DNA of 64,000 nucleotides from Glutamicibacter mishrai (GTDB lineage Bacteria; Actinomycetota; Actinomycetes; Actinomycetales; Micrococcaceae): the NCBI RefSeq assembly GCF_012221945.1, contig NZ_CP032549.1, forward strand, positions 744,001 through 808,000, in the 5' to 3' direction. A model generated the notes under the pieces. The model saw only the letters and a program-made list of their open reading frames with translations. It ran no database searches and was not told where the DNA came from. Each line of letters begins with the position of its first letter. The first letter of the stretch is position 1. Positions 57,256 through 64,000 of the stretch are shown piece by piece. Made by a program: the position numbers and the translations under genes.

Positions 57256-58590
57256 TTACTTGCTTTGATCTGCGACGACAATTTCGCCGCGTTCGGCCTT
57301 CAGCGCGATATCGGTGCGCGATTGGGCACCATCCCAGCTGATCTCGGCTACGCCTGCATAGGCCGCTTTGCGGGCAGCTGCCAGGTCATCTCCCAGGCCA
57401 ACCACTGCAAGCACGCGTCCTCCGGAAACAATGATGTTGCCGTCTGCATCGGTGGAGGTGCCAGCATGCATCACGTGCACGTTCTCCAGCGCGTTCGCGG
57501 CATCCAGCCCGGAAATCACTGCGCCCTTCACCGGGGTGTCCGGGTAGTTCTCAGCGGCGATGACAACATCAACTGCGGTAAGCGGCGACCAGTTCAGCTG
57601 TTCGGCATCATCAAGCTGGCCCTTGGCAGCAGCCAGCAATACGCCGCCCAATGGGGTCTTCAGGCGGGCAAGGACTGCCTGGGTTTCCGGGTCGCCGAAG
57701 CGTGCGTTGAATTCGATGACACGGATGCCGCGCTTGGTCACGGCCAAGCCGCAGTACAGCACGCCGGTGAATGGGGTGCCGCGCTTTTCCATTTCACGCA
57801 GGGTCGGGTAGGCGACGCGTTCCATGACTTCGTCAACGAAGTTCTCCGGCAGCCATTCAAGCGGCGAGTAGGCACCCATGCCGCCGGTGTTCGGGCCCTC
57901 GTCATTGTCGAAGATGCGCTTGAAGTCCTGCGCAGGAGACAGCGGAACGGCGTGCTTGCCGTCGCAGATCACGAACAGGGAAACTTCTGGCCCGTCGAGG
58001 AATTCTTCGATGACCACGGTGCCGCCGGCTGCGAAGCAGGCTTCTGCGTGTTCCAGGGCCTCATCGCGGTCCGAGGTGACCACGACTCCCTTGCCTGCGG
58101 CCAAGCCATCGTCCTTCACGACGTACGGAGCTCCGAAGTCATCCAGCGCGCTGGCAGCTTCGTCGCGGTTGGTGGCAACGTGTGCCATAGCGGTCGGGAC
58201 TTCCGCGGCAGCCATCACGTTCTTGGCGAATGCCTTGGAAGCCTCAAGCTGGGCTGCTGCCTTGGTCGGGCCGAAGACCGGGATGCCGGCTTCGATCAGG
58301 GCATCGGAGACACCGGCTGCCAGTGGCGCTTCTGGACCGACAACTACCAGGTCGCTGGCCAGTTCGCGGGCCAGGGCGAGAACTGCGGCAGGATCCTGCG
58401 CGTCGATGTTGTGGGTGGTGACGTCCTGTGCGATGCCGGCGTTGCCGGGTGCGCAATGGACTTCTTTGACGTAGGGGTCTGCACTCAGTGCTCGGACAAT
58501 TGCATGCTCACGGCCGCCTGGGCCAATAACCAGTACCTTCACCCGGCCGAGTTTACCGGAGAATTCGCGGGCGGATGCTGTCTGTGACAT
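57256..58590 (-). CDS. purD: Phosphoribosylamine-glycine ligase (GAR synthetase)
   Basis: Second step of purine synthesis. VKVLVIGPGGREHAIVRAL starts the N-terminal domain, GDPETQAVLARL is the family signature and PYVVKDDGLAAGKGVVV the ATP-grasp. From ATG 58590 it has 444 residues, 16 more than the usual MKVLVIG start, which here would be a GTG at 58542; 58590 has a weak AGGTCC ribosome binding site and 58542 none, so the choice is open. It precedes purC by 15 bases and is divergent from the asparaginase gene. Confidence 0.93.
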   Translation of the reverse strand: MSQTASAREFSGKLGRVKVLVIGPGGREHAIVRALSADPYVKEVHCAPGNAGIAQDVTTHNIDAQDPAAVLALARELASDLVVVGPEAPLAAGVSDALIEAGIPVFGPTKAAAQLEASKAFAKNVMAAAEVPTAMAHVATNRDEAASALDDFGAPYVVKDDGLAAGKGVVVTSDRDEALEHAEACFAAGGTVVIEEFLDGPEVSLFVICDGKHAVPLSPAQDFKRIFDNDEGPNTGGMGAYSPLEWLPENFVDEVMERVAYPTLREMEKRGTPFTGVLYCGLAVTKRGIRVIEFNARFGDPETQAVLARLKTPLGGVLLAAAKGQLDDAEQLNWSPLTAVDVVIAAENYPDTPVKGAVISGLDAANALENVHVMHAGTSTDADGNIIVSGGRVLAVVGLGDDLAAARKAAYAGVAEISWDGAQSRTDIALKAERGEIVVADQSK

Positions 58591-58666
58591 CGGTTGGACC
58601 TGTCCTGTGAACCGCACCGGCAACAGCTTTGCCCCATGCCGATGGGCAAGGGCCACTCCGCATGAA

Positions 58667-58672
58667 TAAACT
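58667..58672 (+). promoter_or_regulatory. -10 hexamer TAAACT for asparaginase gene
   Basis: TAAACT ends 6 bases before ATG 58679. GAGGGA is too close to the ATG to serve as ribosome binding site, so a leaderless mRNA is likely. Confidence 0.45.
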
Positions 58673-58678
58673 GAGGGA

Positions 58679-59653
58679 ATGGACCGATCCGTGGATATTT
58701 CCGATTGCTCGCAGTTAGTGCAAGTGAGCCGCAATGGCGTCACCGAGTCACGGCACTATGGGGTCGCGGTGGTCCTGGATCCGGACGGCTCACCACTTTT
58801 GTCGCTGGGAAACCCTGACGCTTTAATCTTCCCGCGATCTGCCGTCAAGCCCTTCCAGGCGATTGCCTCATTACGATGCGGCGTCGCACTCACGGACGTG
58901 CAGGTGGCCCTGGCCTGCGCAAGCCACGTCGGCACTTTCGAGCACCAGGACGTAGCCCGCGCGATGCTCCAGGCCGGTGGTTTGGATGCTTCTGATCTCC
59001 AATGTCCGCAATCCTGGCCCGTTGATTCGGCAACCAGGACCCAAATGACCCTTGAGCAATTGCCCAAATCCGCGTTGGCTTTCAACTGCTCGGGCAAGCA
59101 CGCAGGATTCCTGCTCGCGGCAAAAGCCTTGGGCTCTGAGACTGCCAGCTATCTGGATCCGGTTCATCCGGTCCAGCAGACGGCCCACGCGGTCCTCGAA
59201 GAGTTCTGCGGGCCGATCCATTTCACGGGCATCGATGGCTGCGGGGCCCCAGCTGTCCAAATGTCGCTGCAGAGCCTCGCCCAGGGCTTCAGGCAACTTG
59301 TCGTGTCACAGCAGGCGGAGGCGCAACGCGTTGTCGACGCGATGCGACACCACCCTTGGGCCGTTCGAGGCAAGGGCCATCCCAATACGGAAGTCATCAG
59401 GCGGACCGGGGCCATCGCCAAGCTGGGCGCCGAGGGCGCGCTGGCCGTGGCGGCGCCGAGCGGGGTGACCGTAGCCATCAAGATGCTCGACGGCTCCGCC
59501 CGCGGCACCGATCTTCTGGCCCTGTCGCTCTTGCGCAAATTCGACGCCATCGAGGAAACTCCCTACCGCGAATTGCGCGTGCAATTGCAGCCAGCGGGCG
59601 CCACTGCCGGGGCACGTGCCGCTGGACTACAGTTGGCTGGGACAGATTTCTGA
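58679..59653 (+). CDS. L-asparaginase, rhizobial type II (ReAV-like) family
   Basis: Hydrolyses asparagine to aspartate and ammonia. A 324-residue member of the serine-hydrolase-like asparaginase II family, unrelated to E. coli AnsB. RSAVKPFQ carries the Ser-Lys pair near residue 54, CASHVGTFEHQ the second Ser, NCSGKHAGF the Cys and Lys that bind Zn in the rhizobial enzyme, DGCGAP the second Cys and VAIKMLDGSARG the Lys of the other pair; from memory of the ReAV structure all are conserved. Lies between purD and the purF region; product aspartate also feeds PurC, perhaps by chance. Confidence 0.88.
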   Translation: MDRSVDISDCSQLVQVSRNGVTESRHYGVAVVLDPDGSPLLSLGNPDALIFPRSAVKPFQAIASLRCGVALTDVQVALACASHVGTFEHQDVARAMLQAGGLDASDLQCPQSWPVDSATRTQMTLEQLPKSALAFNCSGKHAGFLLAAKALGSETASYLDPVHPVQQTAHAVLEEFCGPIHFTGIDGCGAPAVQMSLQSLAQGFRQLVVSQQAEAQRVVDAMRHHPWAVRGKGHPNTEVIRRTGAIAKLGAEGALAVAAPSGVTVAIKMLDGSARGTDLLALSLLRKFDAIEETPYRELRVQLQPAGATAGARAAGLQLAGTDF

Positions 59654-59734
59654 TTTTCACTGCCTGGCTTCAAGCCATTGCAACAGGTGAATGTGACAGT
59701 TTTATGTCATCGAAGGAAAGAGATGAATCACTAA

Positions 59735-60115
59735 ATGGCAATCAAGCGACGCGTTGATGAAAGCGCTGGTCGTGCAGCGGTCCGCGAGTGGGCTGGAACT
59801 ACGCAAGGACAAGGAAAAATAGCCCGTCCGGTGTTAGCCATGGCAGTTCGCTACCTGCTGGAGGAATTAGCCTCTCGTGCCGAGGGCAATTCGGTCGAGG
59901 TGCGCATCCCTCCCTTTGGTGTGACTCAGTGCATAGCTGGCCCCCGGCATACCCGAGGCACCCCGCCGAATGTGGTCGAAATGCCTGCTGAATTATGGCT
60001 TTGCCTGGCGACCGGGCGAACCTCATGGGCGGATGCCCTGCAAACTGGGCAATTGCATGCTTCTGGACTTAGGGCAGACTTGTCCGCGCACCTACCACTT
60101 ATTGAGTACGCTTAA
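59735..60115 (+). CDS. Sterol carrier family protein (Rv0807-like)
   Basis: A 126-residue protein. VRYLLEELASRAEGNSVEVR and GVTQCIAGPRHTRGTPPNVV, followed by MPAELWLCLATGRTSWADAL, are typical of a conserved actinobacterial protein placed upstream of purF and purM, named sterol carrier family by its SCP2-like fold. A function has not been established. Its ribosome binding site (GGAAAGAG) is 11-15 bases before the ATG, which is longish. M. tuberculosis Rv0807-purF-purM shows the same order, from memory. Confidence 0.8.
   Translation: MAIKRRVDESAGRAAVREWAGTTQGQGKIARPVLAMAVRYLLEELASRAEGNSVEVRIPPFGVTQCIAGPRHTRGTPPNVVEMPAELWLCLATGRTSWADALQTGQLHASGLRADLSAHLPLIEYA
60107..60112 (+). promoter_or_regulatory. 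-10 hexamer TACGCT for small membrane protein gene
   Basis: TACGCT lies inside the end of the preceding gene, 7 bases before ATG 60120. AAGGG is too close to act as ribosome binding site. Confidence 0.35.
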
Positions 60116-60119
60116 GGGT

Positions 60120-60446
60120 ATGGAGCAACACCCCGCTACCCCGACATCTGCAGATCAAAGTGTCGAAGTGCAAATTCACTCGGCACCTAAATTCTGGCCA
60201 TTCATTCTGACCTTCGCCGTACTCGGCGCTCTGGTTGGCCTGGTCATTGGCTTGCTCGGCGAGCCTTCGCAGGAGTACACCCGTGCGTCAGCTTCCGGAT
60301 TCTTCGCGATGTTCGGCGCTGGACTAGGTGTGGGTATCGGTGCGCTGGTGTTCGTGATCATCGATCGCTTCACCTCGCGCAAATCCACCAAGCATCTGGC
60401 AGTTCCTCTGGCCGAGGACACTGACACCAGCGGACAACCAGGCTAG
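60120..60446 (+). CDS. Small two-helix membrane protein of unknown function
   Basis: A 108-residue protein. Residues 1-22 are polar, 24-44 form a membrane helix (FWPFILTFAVLGALVGLVIG), a short loop with EPSQEYTRAS follows, then a Gly/Phe-rich second helix (GFFAMFGAGLGVGIGALVFV) and a charged tail (RFTSRKSTK). I do not recognise a family. It begins 4 bases after the sterol-carrier-like gene and precedes purF by about 100 bases; this neighbour position suggests co-transcription, not function. Confidence 0.7.
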   Translation: MEQHPATPTSADQSVEVQIHSAPKFWPFILTFAVLGALVGLVIGLLGEPSQEYTRASASGFFAMFGAGLGVGIGALVFVIIDRFTSRKSTKHLAVPLAEDTDTSGQPG

Positions 60447-60449
60447 GCA

Positions 60450-60495
60450 GCTTTTCCCTTCCACTGAAAAGCGGGCGGCCGCGCACCTGGCCGCC
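60450..60495 (+). promoter_or_regulatory. Tandem hairpins in the purF upstream region
   Basis: GCTTTTC/GAAAAGC (60450-60456 with 60466-60472) is followed by GGCGGCC/GGCCGCC (60474-60480 with 60489-60495). There is no T tract. They may be an attenuator or a weak terminator for the upstream gene. Confidence 0.3.
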
Positions 60496-60550
60496 ACCAC
60501 CACACAAACGGTCGGTGTCGACCAAACCAGAACATGAGAGAATAACTGAC

Positions 60551-62074
60551 ATGGCGCGTGGCGATGGATTCTTAAATCACGACCTGCTTCCAGGCGAGAA
60601 GGGGCCGCAGGATGAATGCGGCGTTTTCGGCGTTTGGGCTCCCGGCGAAGAGGTTGCAAAACTGACCTACTACGGTCTGTACGCACTGCAGCACCGCGGG
60701 CAGGAATCGGCTGGCATTGCAACCAGCGATGGTGCCCGTATCAACGTCTACAAGGACATGGGCCTGGTCTCCCAGGTGTTCGACGAGAACACCTTGAACT
60801 CCATGCACGGCCAGCTGGCTGTCGGCCACTGCCGCTACTCCACCACCGGTGCCAGCCACTGGGCCAACGCGCAGCCAACCCTGGGCCCGACCCAGACCGG
60901 CACCGTGGCTCTGGCCCACAACGGCAACCTCACCAACTCCGCCGACCTCGCTGACATGGTTCTCGCCAAGCAGCAGGCCGAAGGCGGCAAGGTCCGCGGC
61001 GAAATCGCCCAGGGAAACACCACCGACACCGCTTTGGTCACCGCCCTGCTGGCCGGCGTTGAGGGCCAGTCGCTGGAAGAAACCGCGCTGGAACTTCTGC
61101 CGAAAATCCAGGGCGCCTTCTGCTTCGTATTCATGAACGAAGACACCCTCTATGCAGCCCGCGATCCGCACGGCGTACGCCCGCTGGTTCTGGGCCGTTT
61201 GAACCGCGGCTGGGTTGTCGCTTCCGAGCAGCCTGCACTGGCTACCGTGGGCGCATCGTTCATCCGCGAAATCGAGCCAGGCGAAATGATCGCCATCGAT
61301 GAAAACGGCGTGCGCTCCAACCGCTTCGCCGACGCCACCCCCAAGGGCTGCGTTTTCGAATACGTCTACCTGGCTCGCCCGGATGCCGCCATCGCCGGCC
61401 GCTCGGTCTACGAGTCCCGCGTGGAAATGGGCCGCCAGCTGGCCCGCGAGAACAACGCTGAAGCCGACATCGTCATCCCGGTTCCAGAATCCGGCACCCC
61501 GGCGGCCATCGGCTACGCGGAGGAATCCGGCATTCCCTTCACCCACGGCTTCGTGAAGAACGCCTATGTGGGCCGTACCTTCATCCAGCCTTCGCAGACC
61601 CTGCGCCAGCTGGGCATCAAGCTCAAGCTCAACGCCCTGGAGACCGTGCTGCGCGGCAAGCGCGTAGTGGTCGTGGATGACTCGATCGTTCGCGGCAACA
61701 CCCAGCGCGCTGTGGTGCGCATGCTGCGCGAAGCAGGCGCCTCCGAGGTGCATGTGAAGATCTCCTCGCCTCCGGTGAAGTGGCCTTGCTTCTACGGCAT
61801 CGACTTCGCTTCGCGCGCCGAGCTGATTGCCAACGGCGCTGCCGTGGATGAGATCGCGACCTCCATTGGGGCGGACTCGCTGGCTTACATCTCGGAAGAT
61901 GGCATGATCGAAGCCACCCGCCAGCCACGCGAGCGCCTGTGCACCGCGTGCTTCACCGGTGACTACCCGATCGCGTTGCCGCATGAGGAACGCCGTGGCA
62001 AGAACCTGCTGGAGCGCAGCAACCAGCCAGGTTGCGAGCCCGGCCCGGATTCCGAATTCGAAAACGTCAGCTAA
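60551..62074 (+). CDS. purF: Amidophosphoribosyltransferase
   Basis: First committed step of purine synthesis, PRPP plus glutamine to phosphoribosylamine. It has 507 residues. Catalytic Cys23 follows a short propeptide ending in PQDE (CGVFGVW), as in the B. subtilis type. The N-terminal Ntn glutaminase shows LYALQHRGQESAG and the PRPP site is VVVDDSIVRGNT. RLCTACFTGDYP contains two of the cysteines for the 4Fe-4S cluster in that type. ATG 60551 is chosen; a GTG at 60515 would add 12 residues. purM follows after 76 bases. Confidence 0.96.
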   Translation: MARGDGFLNHDLLPGEKGPQDECGVFGVWAPGEEVAKLTYYGLYALQHRGQESAGIATSDGARINVYKDMGLVSQVFDENTLNSMHGQLAVGHCRYSTTGASHWANAQPTLGPTQTGTVALAHNGNLTNSADLADMVLAKQQAEGGKVRGEIAQGNTTDTALVTALLAGVEGQSLEETALELLPKIQGAFCFVFMNEDTLYAARDPHGVRPLVLGRLNRGWVVASEQPALATVGASFIREIEPGEMIAIDENGVRSNRFADATPKGCVFEYVYLARPDAAIAGRSVYESRVEMGRQLARENNAEADIVIPVPESGTPAAIGYAEESGIPFTHGFVKNAYVGRTFIQPSQTLRQLGIKLKLNALETVLRGKRVVVVDDSIVRGNTQRAVVRMLREAGASEVHVKISSPPVKWPCFYGIDFASRAELIANGAAVDEIATSIGADSLAYISEDGMIEATRQPRERLCTACFTGDYPIALPHEERRGKNLLERSNQPGCEPGPDSEFENVS

Positions 62075-62106
62075 TCCCCTTCTCCCCACTTACCTCGTTG
62101 CAAGCG

Positions 62107-62124
62107 GCACCGGAGAACCGGTGC
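62107..62124 (+). promoter_or_regulatory. Hairpin between purF and purM
   Basis: GCACCGG (62107-62113), loop AGAA, CCGGTGC (62118-62124). A compact stem-loop 26 bases before purM; may stabilise or process the purF-purM mRNA. Confidence 0.35.
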
Positions 62125-62150
62125 TCACGACAGAAAAGGAACCCTCTGCC

Positions 62151-63290
62151 ATGAGCGGCAATGATCAGCCAACTTCCATCACCTATGCCGGTGCCGGCGT
62201 TGACGTCGAGGCCGGTGACCGCGCCGTTGAGTTGATGAAGGGTGCGATCAAGGCGACGCATACTTCGGGTGTCGTCGGAGGCGTGGGCGGTTTCGCCGGC
62301 CTTTTTGATGTCTCCTTCCTGACCGGCTACAAGAAGCCTTACCTGGCGACCTCCACCGATGGCGTGGGCACCAAGGTGGCCATCGCCCAGAAGCTGGACA
62401 TCCACGACACCATCGGCCAGGACCTGGTCGGCATGGTGGTTGACGACATCGTCGTAGTGGGCGCCAAGCCGCTGTTCATGACCGACTACATCGCCACCGG
62501 CAAGGTTGTCCCCGAGCGCATCGCGGATATCGTTCGCGGCATTGCCGAGGGCTGCAAGCTCGCTGGCACCGCACTGGTAGGCGGCGAAACCGCTGAGCAC
62601 CCAGGCCTGCTGGCCGAGGACGAATACGATGTTGCCGGCGCCGCTACCGGCGTCATCGAAGCCGATCAGCTGCTGGGCCCGGAGCGCGTGAAGGCTGGCG
62701 ACGTCGTGATCGGCATGGCTTCCTCGGGAATCCACTCCAACGGCTACTCGCTGGTGCGCCGCGTGATCGCCCACGCCAAGTGGGAACTGGACCGCGAGGT
62801 TGCCGAATTCGGCAAGACCCTGGGCGAGGAACTGCTGGTTCCTACCCGCATCTACACCAGCGCCTGCCTGGATCTGATCGGCGATTTGAACGACGGCGAG
62901 AACTTCGGTGTGCATGGTTTCAGCCACGTCACCGGTGGCGGCCTGGCTGCCAACCTCGCTCGCGTGCTGCCACAGGGCCTGATGGCTCGCGTGGATCGCT
63001 CCACCTGGGCCTTGCCTGCAGTCTTCTCCACCATCGCGCAGCTGGGCAACGTCCCGCAGCCGGATCTGGAGCGCACCTTGAACCTGGGTGTTGGCATGGT
63101 GGCCATCGTGGACCAGTCCGTGGCAGACCGCGCCGTACAGCTGCTGAACAACGCTGGCATGGGCGCATGGGTCATGGGCCAGGTAGAGAACCTGGATCCA
63201 TCGGCCGCCGATGCCGGCTTGGACTTCGTCCAGGGCGCCAAGGGTGTTGACGGTGGCGCAGTGCTGCTGACCGGAGCCTACGCCAAGTAG
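62151..63290 (+). CDS. purM: Phosphoribosylformylglycinamidine cyclo-ligase (AIR synthetase)
   Basis: Fifth step of purine synthesis, FGAM to AIR. It has 379 residues. ITYAGAGVDVEAGDRAVELM starts the domain, ATSTDGVGTKVAIAQKL and DDIVVVGAKPLFMTDY follow, GGETAEHPG and MASSGIHSNGYSLVR are the ATP and active-site loops, and HVTGGGLAANLAR ends the C-terminal domain. AAAAGGA is 11 bases before the ATG; the longer frame through the purF end is rejected. A terminator hairpin follows. Confidence 0.96.
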   Translation: MSGNDQPTSITYAGAGVDVEAGDRAVELMKGAIKATHTSGVVGGVGGFAGLFDVSFLTGYKKPYLATSTDGVGTKVAIAQKLDIHDTIGQDLVGMVVDDIVVVGAKPLFMTDYIATGKVVPERIADIVRGIAEGCKLAGTALVGGETAEHPGLLAEDEYDVAGAATGVIEADQLLGPERVKAGDVVIGMASSGIHSNGYSLVRRVIAHAKWELDREVAEFGKTLGEELLVPTRIYTSACLDLIGDLNDGENFGVHGFSHVTGGGLAANLARVLPQGLMARVDRSTWALPAVFSTIAQLGNVPQPDLERTLNLGVGMVAIVDQSVADRAVQLLNNAGMGAWVMGQVENLDPSAADAGLDFVQGAKGVDGGAVLLTGAYAK

Positions 63291-63309
63291 CAGTTCTTGC
63301 CTGTACGCA

Positions 63310-63346
63310 GCAATGCACCGCACTGGATTCCAGTGCGGTGCATTGC
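63310..63346. terminator. Bidirectional terminator between purM and sirtuin gene
   Basis: A perfect 17-bp stem (63310-63326 with 63330-63346) with a three-base loop, followed by TTATTT. The right arm abuts the sirtuin stop codon. Confidence 0.88.
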
Positions 63347-64000
63347 TTATTTAATCTCGTCCAGCTGGGATAGCGCGGTTTCCAGCGGAACCCGCCAGCG
63401 CCAGGTCGCTTTCTGCTCCCCGCGCACATGTCCATTGGTGATCAGCGCTACCGGCAGTTCCCTTTTCACGAAATTCAACAGCACCTTGTAGCCGCTCATC
63501 ACCGCCAGAGACGAGCCGAGGACCAGCAACGAGCTGGATTCGGCCTCCAGTGCGGTCATGAGCTCTTTGCGCTCGGCGGGGACGCTCTCGCCGAAGTACA
63601 CGACGTCGGGTTTCAACGCATAGGAATCGCAGTTCAGGCAGCGCACCATGACAAACTGGTCAATCAGGTATTGCGGGAGCTCCACGTCGCCGTCAGGGTT
63701 CACCGCGGAGGGGTCGATCTCCACGGCTTCGAGGTAGCCCTTGTTGGCTGCTTCAAGGCGGAGGTCGAAGTCCCGGCGGTCCTCGCTGAAGCCGCAGTTC
63801 AGGCAGCGGACCGTCGAGAGGTCACCATGCACCGGGATCACCCGTTGCGAACCGGCTTGCTGGTGCAGGCCATCCACGTTCTGCGTAATGATGCCGGTGA
63901 TTTTTCCTTCTTGCTCCCAGCGCGCCAACCGGTGGTGGATCTGGTTGGGCTCTGCCTTGTCCATATGGCGCCAGCCGACATAGCCTCGGGCCCAATAGCG
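63347..64000 (-). CDS. Sir2-family NAD-dependent protein deacylase (start beyond window)
   Basis: The C-terminal 217 residues of a sirtuin; the frame continues open past the right edge as RYWARGYVGWRHMDKAEPN, typical sirtuin sequence, so the ATG at 63964 is internal. ITQNVDGLHQQAG is the NAD-site signature, VIPVHGDL holds the catalytic His, and RCLNCG with MVRCLNC supply four Zn cysteines. GSSLAVMSGY follows. It may act on acetylated Acs, given the acs and acuC genes in this window; this is inference. Class cannot be settled without the N-terminus. Confidence 0.92.
   Translation of the reverse strand, partial: RYWARGYVGWRHMDKAEPNQIHHRLARWEQEGKITGIITQNVDGLHQQAGSQRVIPVHGDLSTVRCLNCGFSEDRRDFDLRLEAANKGYLEAVEIDPSAVNPDGDVELPQYLIDQFVMVRCLNCDSYALKPDVVYFGESVPAERKELMTALEAESSSLLVLGSSLAVMSGYKVLLNFVKRELPVALITNGHVRGEQKATWRWRVPLETALSQLDEIK

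Noticed and set aside
60572..62089. A 505-codon open frame antisense to purF
   Set aside because: purF is intact on the other strand; the antisense protein has no recognisable motif.

Overview
The window is a dense chromosomal segment of a high-GC Gram-positive bacterium, almost certainly an actinobacterium of the Micrococcaceae (Arthrobacter/Glutamicibacter-like). The signs are menaquinone genes with System II (Ccs/Res) cytochrome c maturation, a MarP-type protease, a minimal actinobacterial Tad pilus locus with Ssd and DUF4244 proteins, a 32-residue AURKAIP1/COX24-like ribosomal protein, frequent GTG/TTG starts and many genes that appear leaderless. I see no rRNA, tRNA, insertion sequence, prophage or CRISPR array. 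No stretch longer than 300 bases lacks a gene; the longest gap is about 254 bases (15763-16016).

Layout. 1-3.5 kb: the end of a RIO kinase gene, then a leftward beta-oxidation trio (thiolase, enoyl-CoA hydratase, 3-hydroxyacyl-CoA dehydrogenase). 3.5-6.6 kb: menB-menE-menA. 6.7-12.4 kb: two small membrane proteins and a leftward histidine phosphatase-resA-ccdA-resB-ccsB operon for cytochrome c maturation. 12.5-15.8 kb: a Pro/Tyr-rich membrane protein, glutaredoxin-rex, a HAD phosphatase, the tiny ribosomal protein and an excisionase-type HTH protein. 16-19.3 kb: gdhA with a structured leader, an ArsR regulator and acuC. 19.4-24.4 kb: the K+ uptake pair ktrB/ktrA, then proC, a TIM-barrel protein and ppx. 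24.4-34.5 kb: topA, a winged-helix regulator, a class I methyltransferase, two GNATs, trhO and an MrfA-type helicase. 34.5-39.1 kb: a translationally coupled Tad-like pilus operon. 39.2-48.9 kb: a DNA polymerase I-like protein, Nudix and Nth repair genes, acs, aroQ, marP, crp, a second Nudix gene, ridA and DUF4177. 48.9-56.3 kb: a class A penicillin-binding protein, a phosphoesterase and a heterodimeric ABC exporter. 56.3-64 kb: purine genes purC, purD, purF and purM around an asparaginase, a sterol-carrier-family protein and a small membrane protein, ending in a truncated sirtuin gene.

How it fits together. Menaquinone synthesis, cytochrome c maturation and the NADH-sensing repressor Rex make a respiration theme. 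Acetyl-CoA synthetase, the deacetylases AcuC and Sir2, and a Crp regulator lie in the same 64 kb, and Crp-like palindromes sit before acs, before crp and between acuC and ktrB. Gene order recalls several M. tuberculosis blocks (Rv0496-Rv0500B, Rv3646c-Rv3660c, Rv3667-Rv3682, Rv0807-Rv0809), from memory. Convergent gene pairs are commonly separated by long, near-perfect hairpins that probably terminate transcription in both directions. Many start codons without a Shine-Dalgarno sequence have a TAnnnT hexamer ending 6-7 bases upstream, which points to leaderless mRNAs.

Nothing here is a clearly new multi-gene system. The best leads are the gdhA leader, the Crp-site/acetylation circuit, the compact divergent leaderless promoters, the Tad locus with an unusual minor pilin, and the methyltransferase-regulator pair.
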